A stretch of 6,187 nt of DNA from an uncultured Desulfobacterales bacterium (GCA_937925895.1 CALANC010000097.1:1-6187), one strand, 5' to 3'. Positions 1 through 6,187 are shown, numbered from the stretch's first letter. A program made the numbers and translations. The notes: a model not told the origin generated them from the letters alone.

Positions 1-255
1 GCAATAAGCCGAGACAATCAACCTCCTGAATTAATGTTATACCCAAAAAGTATCATCAAACTATATACCAAATCAGATTGTTGTTAGCTTTTAAGAAATC
101 AAAGGTTTTGACAAGTCCGATTTTCATTGGGAAGTCTCAATTTACCGAAACTCAGCTATAGTTACATATTCGCAAACAAAAAACAGGGCTATCCTATATT
201 GGGACGTTACCCGAACGGTGAAATTGCTGTTAGATGAATAGATAGAGGTAAGATT
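1..255 (+). other. AT-rich noncoding leader upstream of the mscS-like gene
   Basis: No open frame in this stretch has both a usable start and a ribosome binding site, and no tail of an upstream gene is recognisable. It probably holds the promoter of the channel gene. Candidate pieces are a perfect TTGACA at 108-113, which has no -10 match at normal spacing, and two -10-like hexamers, TATAGT at 157-162 and TATATT at 195-200, which have poor -35 partners. I cannot choose between them. No hairpin followed by a T-run was seen, so the terminator of any preceding gene lies outside the window. Confidence 0.5.
244..249 (+). promoter_or_regulatory. Ribosome binding site of the mscS-like gene
   Basis: AGAGGT contains GAGGT, which matches the anti-Shine-Dalgarno sequence over five bases. 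It ends six bases before the ATG at 256. It supports that ATG as the true start, as does the signal peptide that begins there. Confidence 0.7.
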
Positions 256-2409
256 ATGAAATTCAAAATATTAATCATTCGTTTTACTACGATATTGCTC
301 ACCGTTGCGCTGCTTGTGATCTGTGTGGGAGCACAGGAAGTCTCTTTGAAAGAGTCCACATCAACACATCCAAAGGATGAGTATCCTTTGGAAACCGATA
401 TCTTGAAAAATCCGCTAAATCCGCCAGATACGTCCAGCCCACGAGCGACGCTGCAAAATTTTATAGAATCTATTAACCTAGCCTATCGCATATTAATGAA
501 GGCACATCGTAAAAACCTAAAAACTCCCGGGCTTCGTACATCAGAATCGGTGCAGCATAAAACACGACAGGCAGAGAATTTCTTTGAGCGCGGCGTCTAT
601 TGTCTGGACTTGAATAAGGTTCCAGAGTCCTTCAAGAAGGATGTCGGTTACTTGAAAGCACTCAAGCTCAAGGAAATTTTTGACCGGATAGAACTGCCGC
701 CCTTCGATCAGATACCAGATGCCCAGGCCATTGAAAAGGAGCAAGAAGAGAAAAAAATTCCCAAGTTAGACAGCTGGCGGGTGCCCAATACGGATATCGT
801 TATCGCCAGGGTCGAAGATGATCTCCGTAAGGGGGAATATCTCTTCACCCCCCAAACAATCGCTCGTCTGGATGAATTCTACAACAAAGTGAAACATCTC
901 CCATACAAGTCAGACAAATTCATATCACCTAATTTCTTTAAATTCTATATCAGTAGCCCCGGACAACTACTGCCGCCGAAGTGGGGTCAATGGTTTCCTG
1001 CCTGGTCAACTGCCATATTCCTTGGCCAGACCATCTGGCAATGGTGCGCCTTTGCAGTGATGGTGCTTTTTTTGTTTGTCATAATAGCTCTTTTCAAGGG
1101 GATAGAGCATCGGGCATCCGCCAAACTTTCGCCTGCGAACCAAGATTGGATACGGGTATTTTTCAAACTGGTTGCTATAGGGATAATCATAGTTGTTGGT
1201 TATATCCTAAGAGAGCAAGTCAATTTAACCGGATCAGTATCCCAGGTTGTAGGTACGATTCTGGCCGTGATCATTTGGTTTTTGTTGGCAACGGCAGCCT
1301 TTCGTATCGCAAGTGCATTAGCCGATATGATTATTTCGTCGCCAAAGATTATTCCGGAAGGCATTCAAGCAGCATATATACAGGGTGTATTTAATATTGT
1401 GGGCTTTTTTTTGATGGCTTTGATTATTATCTATGGGCTCTCTAGAGTTGGCGTTTCATTAACAACCCTGCTGACCGGTGCCGGCATCGGCGGTATTGCC
1501 ATCGCACTGGCAGCCAGATCGACGCTTGAAAATGTCATTGCCAGCTTCACGATTTTTGCGGACAAACCTTATAAGGTTGGCCAGCGCGTCAAGGTCATGG
1601 GGCAGGATGGTACCGTGGAATCGATCGGCCTGCGCTCAACCAAGATACGGCTTTTAACCGGCCCTCTGACTTCGATTCCCAATGAAAAGATGGCCAACGT
1701 TGAGATCGAAAACATCGGCCGCAGGCCATACATCCGGCGCCTTATCAACGTTACCATTACCTATGACACGCCACCTGAGAAGATCACCCGTGCGGTCGAC
1801 ATTCTTCGGGAGATTCTGGCTGTACCCGAAGCGGTGGATCCGGAAACCACCGATTCCACCGGGCAGTTGGCGGCCACCGATGCTACAGAAGGCGAAGCAG
1901 AACACCAACCGCATCCCAATGAGGCCATCAACCAGCCGGACTTTCCTCCGCGGGTCTACTTCAATGAATTAAACACTGACTCCCTGAACATCTTGGTCAT
2001 CTACTGGTACCACCCACCAGCGTATTGGGACTATCTGGAGCACGCCAACTGGATCAACACCCAGATCATGGAGCGCTTCAATGTCGAAGGGATCGATTTC
2101 GCCTTCCCGACGCAGACCCTGCACCTGGCTGGCGATGACAAGCGACCCCTCACCGTCAGTCAGCGACAGGTTTCCGAAAAAGAAGTCTCCCCTCACGGTG
2201 CAGTTTCAGCGGAGGGGGCAACCGACGCCCAGGACGCGCAGACCGCCGACACATCGGCCAGCGAGTCGGTTCGGCCAGAGGTCAAAGAGTCCACACTTTC
2301 AAAGCCAATGGCTGACGGGCAGCTTACTGACGCGCCCATAGAAGACGAGGCGTTGCACGGCGATGACGAGGGTGAAACCGGTGTGGCGGAAGACAATGGG
2401 GATAAATGA
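256..2409 (+). CDS. MscS-family mechanosensitive ion channel with periplasmic N-terminal domain and acidic C-terminal tail
   Basis: Predicted inner-membrane channel of 717 residues that would open under membrane tension and release small solutes during osmotic downshock. Residues 1-26 look like a cleaved signal peptide (VGA|QE). Residues about 27-245 form a soluble, probably periplasmic region with charged helices. Hydrophobic segments lie near 251-280, 298-318, 331-358 and 376-395, followed by the pore helix at about 400-430. The pore helix carries the Gly/Ala-rich MscS signature GAGIGGIAIALAARSTLEN (408-426), and the beta domain follows with KPYKVGQRVKV (437-447). The usual C-terminal alpha/beta domain (about 495-625) is interrupted at about 527-562 by a low-complexity Thr/Glu/Pro stretch. 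Residues 637-717 form a disordered-looking tail with about 21 Asp/Glu. E. coli MscS has 286 residues and three membrane helices, so this is one of the larger MscS-like proteins. The family call is firm; gating and substrate are unknown. G+C rises clearly in the 3' half. Confidence 0.93.
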   Translation: MKFKILIIRFTTILLTVALLVICVGAQEVSLKESTSTHPKDEYPLETDILKNPLNPPDTSSPRATLQNFIESINLAYRILMKAHRKNLKTPGLRTSESVQHKTRQAENFFERGVYCLDLNKVPESFKKDVGYLKALKLKEIFDRIELPPFDQIPDAQAIEKEQEEKKIPKLDSWRVPNTDIVIARVEDDLRKGEYLFTPQTIARLDEFYNKVKHLPYKSDKFISPNFFKFYISSPGQLLPPKWGQWFPAWSTAIFLGQTIWQWCAFAVMVLFLFVIIALFKGIEHRASAKLSPANQDWIRVFFKLVAIGIIIVVGYILREQVNLTGSVSQVVGTILAVIIWFLLATAAFRIASALADMIISSPKIIPEGIQAAYIQGVFNIVGFFLMALIIIYGLSRVGVSLTTLLTGAGIGGIAIALAARSTLENVIASFTIFADKPYKVGQRVKVMGQDGTVESIGLRSTKIRLLTGPLTSIPNEKMANVEIENIGRRPYIRRLINVTITYDTPPEKITRAVDILREILAVPEAVDPETTDSTGQLAATDATEGEAEHQPHPNEAINQPDFPPRVYFNELNTDSLNILVIYWYHPPAYWDYLEHANWINTQIMERFNVEGIDFAFPTQTLHLAGDDKRPLTVSQRQVSEKEVSPHGAVSAEGATDAQDAQTADTSASESVRPEVKESTLSKPMADGQLTDAPIEDEALHGDDEGETGVAEDNGDK
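369..392. repeat. Perfect 10-bp inverted repeat, 4-nt loop, inside the mscS-like gene
   Basis: The left arm TCCAAAGGAT (369-378) and right arm ATCCTTTGGA (383-392) are exact reverse complements separated by GAGT. The element begins 113 bases after the start codon, in codons 38-46, just past the signal peptide. No T-run follows, so it is not a standard terminator. It could form an mRNA stem-loop or bind a dimeric regulator. A perfect repeat this long with so short a loop is not expected by chance in 6 kb, but no function is shown. Confidence 0.75.
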
Positions 2410-2526
2410 CGTTGATCGGATAAAAAGGAAGCTTTCAAATGTGAAATGACCACAATGCGGAATGAAGAGTACAGATAAATAGCCTGGAGGTTGCTGGAGT
2501 TAACGAGTATTCTGGAAATATTAAAA

Positions 2527-2534
2527 AAAGGAAG
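2527..2534 (+). promoter_or_regulatory. Ribosome binding site fixing the start of the barrel protein at 2542
   Basis: AAAGGAAG contains AAGGA (2528-2532), nine bases before the ATG at 2542. The same frame is open from a TTG at 2491, but the GGAGG before that TTG abuts it with no spacer. Starting there would also put 17 residues in front of the signal peptide. The ATG at 2542 is therefore preferred. Confidence 0.7.
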
Positions 2535-2541
2535 CCGAAAA

Positions 2542-3780
2542 ATGAGTCGAGTAAAATGTGCCGTTTGTAATACTGCCTTTACCGTGATGGGCGCAATCCT
2601 GTTTGGCCTGATGGTCATGACCTTTGTAACGACCGGGCCGGCCTATGCTGATAATTGGGCGCCTCTTTCGGGCGCGGAGACCCTGCGGGAGTTTGTCTCC
2701 GGGGCTACGGCAGAAATCGAACTGAAGGAAGGCGTGGTCTCAACCGGCGAATATTACGAGGACGGCACCGCGGAGATAGAAGCCTGGGGCGAGACGTTCC
2801 CAAGGACATGGGAAGTGAAGGGTGATGACCAGGTTTGCTACTCGTCGGCAACGGAAACCAATTGCTACACCTTTGAGAAAAACTCGGATGTTCCGGGTGA
2901 GTACCGCGCCCGCCATTTAGAAACAGGGGAGTTGATCTTATTTCGTGTCAGCGAAACAGACCCGAGAGTGATGACGCGGGACACAACACCGGATTCGGAA
3001 GGCGGCCTGGGGGCACCGACTGCGCAGGAGATTGCTGCGGAACTGTCCAATCCGAATACCAATCTTGGTACTATGAATATGTTTTTCGACTACGTTGCCT
3101 ATGATGGTGATTTGCCAGATGCGAGCAATCAGAACGCGTTACGGGGAACATTTCAGCCTTCATTACCCTACAAACTTTCACCTACAACGAACCTGTTCGT
3201 GCGTCCCGCTATACCGGTGATCTTTAAGCAGGATGTGCCGAATCTATATGGGGGGTATGACTCGAAGGGAGTCGACCTCGGTGATATCGGTTTTGATGCC
3301 TCGATGGCGAAGACTTTTACTTCTATAGGTGCTGTTTTTGGTGGGGGGGTGGTGGGTACTCTGCCGACCGCGACGAATGATTCGCTCGGGCTTGATCAAT
3401 GGCTGTTGGGTCCGGAAGTTTTTGGGGCCATTATCAGAAAATGGGGGGTTGTTGGCTTGCTCGTTACCCATCAGTGGGACGTCGCCGGAGAGGATGATTA
3501 CAGCACCAGTATTACCGGCGGCCAGTATTTTTATGTATTTAACCTTAAAGATGGATGGCAGATTAACGGGGCACCCACGTTTTCTTATAATCACGAAGCC
3601 GATAGCGACAACGCATGGACCTTGCCAGTTGCCTTGGGTGTCTCCAAAACCATGATCATCAATGGCAGACCCTGGAAATTTGGTTTACAGTACTGGCATT
3701 ACATTGAATCACCGGATACCTTCGGTCCTGACTGGCAGATTCGGTTCCAAATTTCACCCGTGGTCAAACTGCCCTGGTAA
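2542..3780 (+). CDS. Secreted outer-membrane beta-barrel protein with N-terminal DUF995-like domain
   Basis: 412 residues from the chosen ATG. Residues 1-36 form a signal peptide with a long hydrophobic core and an AYA|D cleavage site. Residues about 39-140 resemble small periplasmic DUF995-type domains: an LSGAETLREF opening, a glycine- and tryptophan-bearing strand pattern, and cysteines 99 and 108, which could form a disulfide. A linker at about 141-170 follows. Residues about 172-412 show alternating hydrophobic/polar strands rich in Gly, Tyr and Trp, including LPYKLSPTTNLFVRPAIPV (208-226), and end in KLPW, an aromatic C-terminus typical of barrels inserted by the BAM complex. This part resembles the 'MetA-pathway of phenol degradation' family (PF13557), whose transported substrates are poorly known. 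The gap to the preceding gene is 132 bases with no terminator seen. Secretion and the barrel are well supported; the DUF995 link is from pattern memory and weaker. Three G6-G7 runs lie in the barrel region. Confidence 0.85.
   Translation: MSRVKCAVCNTAFTVMGAILFGLMVMTFVTTGPAYADNWAPLSGAETLREFVSGATAEIELKEGVVSTGEYYEDGTAEIEAWGETFPRTWEVKGDDQVCYSSATETNCYTFEKNSDVPGEYRARHLETGELILFRVSETDPRVMTRDTTPDSEGGLGAPTAQEIAAELSNPNTNLGTMNMFFDYVAYDGDLPDASNQNALRGTFQPSLPYKLSPTTNLFVRPAIPVIFKQDVPNLYGGYDSKGVDLGDIGFDASMAKTFTSIGAVFGGGVVGTLPTATNDSLGLDQWLLGPEVFGAIIRKWGVVGLLVTHQWDVAGEDDYSTSITGGQYFYVFNLKDGWQINGAPTFSYNHEADSDNAWTLPVALGVSKTMIINGRPWKFGLQYWHYIESPDTFGPDWQIRFQISPVVKLPW
3250..3448 (+). repeat. Cluster of three poly-G tracts (G6, G7, G6) within the barrel coding region
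   Basis: Runs of six, seven and six G occur at 3250-3255, 3343-3349 and 3443-3448, all within 199 bases, with a shorter G4 at 3424-3427. They encode Gly-Gly, Gly-Gly-Val and Trp-Gly-Val in the barrel. The stretch around the G7 (about 3340-3356) is G-rich enough for a two-tetrad quadruplex. Each tract is shorter than most known phase-variable poly-G tracts, so slippage is possible but unproven. Confidence 0.6.
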
Positions 3781-3811
3781 TATTTTATGCAGAAATTTAG
3801 TTTTCTAATTC

Positions 3812-3819
3812 AAAGGAGG
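3812..3819 (+). promoter_or_regulatory. Near-perfect Shine-Dalgarno preceding a short overlapping ORF
   Basis: AAAGGAGG is followed by a 5-base spacer and the ATG at 3825. It is the strongest ribosome binding site in the window, yet it serves a 55-codon frame rather than the large downstream gene. This makes the short ORF worth listing. Confidence 0.55.
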
Positions 3820-3824
3820 ATAGT

Positions 3825-3992
3825 ATGATTCTCAATAATCAGTTAGCTGCAAAAGCAATCCACGCTGACACGAGGAGGAATGATGAAATACACAAAAAGC
3901 AGAATCCAGTGTTTTTTTGCGACATTTATTGCGCTTTTAATAGTGAACGGATGTTCGATAAACTCCAGAGAACAGCCGACAAAGGAGCTTAG
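3825..3992 (+). CDS. Possible 55-residue leader peptide overlapping the lipoprotein gene start
   Basis: ATG at 3825 with an excellent ribosome binding site; the frame runs to TAG at 3990-3992. The last 110 bases overlap the DUF1254 lipoprotein gene in a different frame, so most of its sequence is constrained by, or a by-product of, that gene. The product begins MILNNQLAAKAIHADTRRND and has no signal peptide, membrane segment or family I recognise. It could be a leader whose translation helps expose the downstream start, a remnant of an older gene start, or a chance ORF behind a stray Shine-Dalgarno. The site is clear; a functional peptide is doubtful. Confidence 0.3.
   Translation: MILNNQLAAKAIHADTRRNDEIHKKQNPVFFCDIYCAFNSERMFDKLQRTADKGA
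3873..3878 (+). promoter_or_regulatory. Ribosome binding site of the DUF1254 lipoprotein gene
   Basis: AGGAGG is followed by two consecutive ATG codons, at 3880 and 3883. The first lies one base from the motif, too close for normal initiation; the second lies four bases away and is preferred. The difference is a single Met residue. Confidence 0.75.
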
Positions 3993-6187
3993 CAGTGCAC
4001 AAATTGAGGACATCGTTCGTCGTTCCTATCAGTACGTCGCTATGTACAACGTTATCAACAAGACAGCTATGGCTCCAGAATCCAGCCCGATGGGCACCGG
4101 CGGGTGGAACAAGCTCGCGCGAAACACCAGCCTCTTCGATGCCAGCATCAAAGTAATCGCCCGCCCGAATAACGATACGCTATATCAGAACGCCTTGCTC
4201 GACCTGCGTGAAGAACCCATGATTCTCGACGTGCCGGCCTTCGACTCGAAGTATGTGTCCTTAGAGACGTCGGCTTATGATCATTATGTCGAGGTCCCCA
4301 TGAGTACGGTTAAGGGGGATTATCAAAAGCCTCGGAAGGTGCTCTTCTACACAGCTCGCACTAAGGGCTATAACGCAGGGGACAAAGTTCCGGGAATTGA
4401 TCGCTATCTGGAGATGAGCGGTGATTTTGTAATTGCATTTCACCGTATTATGCCGCACGCAAATGAGCCGAAAAAATTCAATCAAATCTTGGATCAGATT
4501 GAGTCGCTGAAGCTGATGTCATTGTCCGAATATCAGGGCAAGCCGAGTAAACCCGCTGCTGAAATCCAGTTCCCTGAGGTTGGCAAGACGGACGCTGATG
4601 TATTCGGTAATAATCTGCTGGAAGTCATGCAGTTTATTTTCAATCACACCACCTTTGACCCGCAGGATGAGCTTGATCAGGAATTATTGGCTGCTTATAA
4701 GCCACTGGGTGTCGAACCGGGTAAGGCGTGGGATCCATCAGCGGCAGCAAAGATCGATAATGAGTTGTTCCGTGAGGTTGCAGGTGAAGTCCAGAAAGGT
4801 GTACTAGTGTTGCTAAACGATCCGGCCAATGGCGCCAAGTTTCTTCCGCTCGTCTTTCAGCCTAAGGGCACGATAGAGCTCGAGACTTTGGTCGTTCAGT
4901 CCGTGCTCGGCCCTATCGGTCTTCCTGCCACAGAGGCGATGTACCCACCGGTCTCAACGACGGATGGCAAGTCGATGAATGCGCTCCACGACTACGTGAT
5001 CAAGATGACCAAGGACGAACTGCCTCCCGCTACTGCTTTTTGGTCACTGACGCTGTATGACAGCAAGAACGGCTTCTTCATCCCCAACCAGCAGAATAAG
5101 TATTCGGTTGGCGAGAACGCGGGCATGAAACTGAACAAGGACGGCGGCATTGAGATTCATGTTGCCGCCGAGAAACCTGCTGGAGTGCCGGACGAAAATT
5201 GGTTGCCGATTAACCGCGGCGATGACGATATAGATTTAAGCCTGCGCATTTACGCCCCTGATCTCGAGAAGATGAGGACGTGGAAAGCCCCAAACGCCGT
5301 AGCGACGCCAAATCTGAAAGAAGTTGCCTATGAGGCTTTCATTTATGCTTATCCGATGATGGAACAGGTTAAAACTGTGAATGGCATGTTTGAATTCATG
5401 GGAATGAAGCCAAATGTCGTTGCAATGAATCCTAAGTTTCCCATGGAAAATGTAGGGCAGCCGATTGTTGCTCCCAATCTTACGTCCATGACTGGCGGGG
5501 TATATATTGATATTTCAGCAGGTCCTGTGACACTCGAAATACCGGAAGTGAAAGACAGATATATTGTTTATCAGTTCGTTGATGTATTTACCCATAATTT
5601 CTATTATCTGGGAACTCGTGGAAACAACGGGGAAGCAGGTCGGTTTACCTTTTATAATAAAAACCAGCAAAAACCCGATGGAAATACCGGCACGCCAGTG
5701 TTGATGGAGGGTGATCATGCCATGCTGGTTAATCGTATTGATATTAAGAATAGAACTGAAGTAGATCGGGTGCATGAAATTCAACAGGCTATTAAAGTGG
5801 TATCAGCCCCCTCTCAAACAAGGACTTACCCAAAATATGACAAGGAAAAAGCGTTTTCACCTGCTTTTGTCGACTATGTCAATGAATTGTTGACCGAGGT
5901 TCCGGAATCAGAAAAAGCATTGTTTGCTCGCTTTGCTGCTATTGGAATTATGAATAAAGTAAAACTATCGGACAATGATTTGCAGGAAATCCAAAAAGGG
6001 ATTGATTCTGCTTTTGCGGCAATTGAAACCGAATCAAAGAACCTCGAAATCGGAAATGGGTATGCAGGAGCCACTGAAATTTTTGGAACTAGGGAGTTTT
6101 TGAATAGAAATTATTTAGGCCGGGCAGCAGGGGCGTATTTCGGTCTTTGGGGAAATTCTAAAGAAGAAGCAAATTACTTCATGTTGT
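3883..6187 (+). CDS. Tandem DUF1254/DUF1214 lipoprotein, 3' end outside the window
   Basis: An uninterrupted frame of 768 codons reaching the window edge with no stop. Residues 1-24 look like a lipoprotein signal: basic start, hydrophobic core, and a lipobox-like VNGC with Cys24. Ser at +2 would favour sorting to the outer membrane. Unit 1: DUF1254 at about 45-215 with RPNNDTLY (94-101) and DL (107-108), then DUF1214 at about 320-460 with FWSLTLYD (386-393), NWLP (439-442) and LRIYAP (454-459). Unit 2 begins at about 478 with a second DUF1254 start (EAFIYAYPMM, 484-493), then SAGPVTLEIP (545-554), DRYIVYQFVD (558-567) and LGTRG (576-580). Its DUF1214 part would lie beyond the window. Most family members, about 340-480 residues as I recall, have a single unit. 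I know of no firmly established biochemical activity for these domains. The gap to the barrel gene is 102 bases without a terminator, so co-expression is plausible. G+C drops sharply at the junction between the units. Confidence 0.88.
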   Translation, partial: MKYTKSRIQCFFATFIALLIVNGCSINSREQPTKELSSAQIEDIVRRSYQYVAMYNVINKTAMAPESSPMGTGGWNKLARNTSLFDASIKVIARPNNDTLYQNALLDLREEPMILDVPAFDSKYVSLETSAYDHYVEVPMSTVKGDYQKPRKVLFYTARTKGYNAGDKVPGIDRYLEMSGDFVIAFHRIMPHANEPKKFNQILDQIESLKLMSLSEYQGKPSKPAAEIQFPEVGKTDADVFGNNLLEVMQFIFNHTTFDPQDELDQELLAAYKPLGVEPGKAWDPSAAAKIDNELFREVAGEVQKGVLVLLNDPANGAKFLPLVFQPKGTIELETLVVQSVLGPIGLPATEAMYPPVSTTDGKSMNALHDYVIKMTKDELPPATAFWSLTLYDSKNGFFIPNQQNKYSVGENAGMKLNKDGGIEIHVAAEKPAGVPDENWLPINRGDDDIDLSLRIYAPDLEKMRTWKAPNAVATPNLKEVAYEAFIYAYPMMEQVKTVNGMFEFMGMKPNVVAMNPKFPMENVGQPIVAPNLTSMTGGVYIDISAGPVTLEIPEVKDRYIVYQFVDVFTHNFYYLGTRGNNGEAGRFTFYNKNQQKPDGNTGTPVLMEGDHAMLVNRIDIKNRTEVDRVHEIQQAIKVVSAPSQTRTYPKYDKEKAFSPAFVDYVNELLTEVPESEKALFARFAAIGIMNKVKLSDNDLQEIQKGIDSAFAAIETESKNLEIGNGYAGATEIFGTREFLNRNYLGRAAGAYFGLWGNSKEEANYFML

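Noticed and set aside
108..113. Perfect TTGACA, a candidate -35 box for the channel gene
   Set aside because: No acceptable -10 hexamer lies 15-19 bases downstream; a match in AT-rich DNA is not enough to call a promoter.
981..1394. 137-codon frame inside the channel gene
   Set aside because: It overlaps the transmembrane region of a clear MscS gene in another frame, and its product has no recognisable family.
349..2295. 12-base exact repeat AAAGAGTCCACA at 349-360 and 2284-2295
   Set aside because: About one 12-base repeat pair is expected by chance in a sequence of this length.
2412..2440. TTGATC / TCAAAT with a 17-base spacer between the channel and barrel genes, as a promoter
   Set aside because: Each hexamer matches the consensus at only four of six positions, which is common by chance.
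2491..2541. TTG at 2491 as an upstream start for the barrel protein
   Set aside because: The GGAGG before it has no spacer, and the extension would place 17 residues before a well-formed signal peptide; the ATG at 2542 has its own binding site.
2193..2618. 141-codon frame on the minus strand across the channel/barrel boundary
   Set aside because: Serine-rich translation of the antisense of two supported genes, with no family resemblance; treated as a shadow.
2613..2622. Palindrome GGTCATGACC in the barrel signal-peptide region
   Set aside because: Several 10-base palindromes are expected by chance in 6 kb.
3791..3806. AGAAA...TTTCT hairpin after the barrel gene as a terminator
   Set aside because: Only five A/T-dominated pairs with a 6-base loop and no T-run; too weak to terminate transcription.

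Overview
The window reads as chromosomal DNA from a Gram-negative bacterium. All three substantial genes are on the + strand and all encode cell-envelope proteins: an inner-membrane mechanosensitive channel with a signal peptide, a secreted protein with a C-terminal beta-barrel ending in an aromatic residue, and a predicted lipoprotein. Base composition is moderate but patchy. I would guess Pseudomonadota or Desulfobacterota, and the sequence alone does not settle it. No RNA genes, insertion sequences, CRISPR arrays, phage genes or attachment sites were seen.

Layout. Bases 1-255 are AT-rich and hold no gene I can support; they are presumably the leader and promoter region of the first gene. 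Bases 256-2409 encode an enlarged MscS-family channel with a periplasmic N-terminal domain, about five membrane segments, the MscS pore and beta domain, a low-complexity insertion and an acidic C-terminal tail. A perfect 10-bp inverted repeat with a 4-nt loop lies inside its coding sequence at 369-392. Bases 2542-3780 encode a secreted two-part protein: a small DUF995-like domain with two cysteines, then an outer-membrane beta-barrel resembling the 'MetA-pathway of phenol degradation' family. Three G6-G7 runs are clustered in the barrel part. Bases 3883-6187 encode a predicted lipoprotein that runs off the window end. It carries two consecutive DUF1254-type units, the first complete with DUF1214, so it is about twice the usual size. 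Its start is preceded by a short ORF (3825-3992) with a near-perfect ribosome binding site that overlaps it in another frame.

How the genes may work together. They are co-directional, with gaps of 132 and 102 bases and no recognisable terminator between them, so co-transcription is plausible. Their products would lie in the inner membrane, the outer membrane and, as a lipoprotein, probably the inner leaflet of the outer membrane. An envelope-stress or small-molecule transport role is a reasonable guess, but nothing here identifies a substrate. The most unusual item is the double DUF1254/DUF1214 lipoprotein, whose two halves differ in conserved motifs and in base composition.
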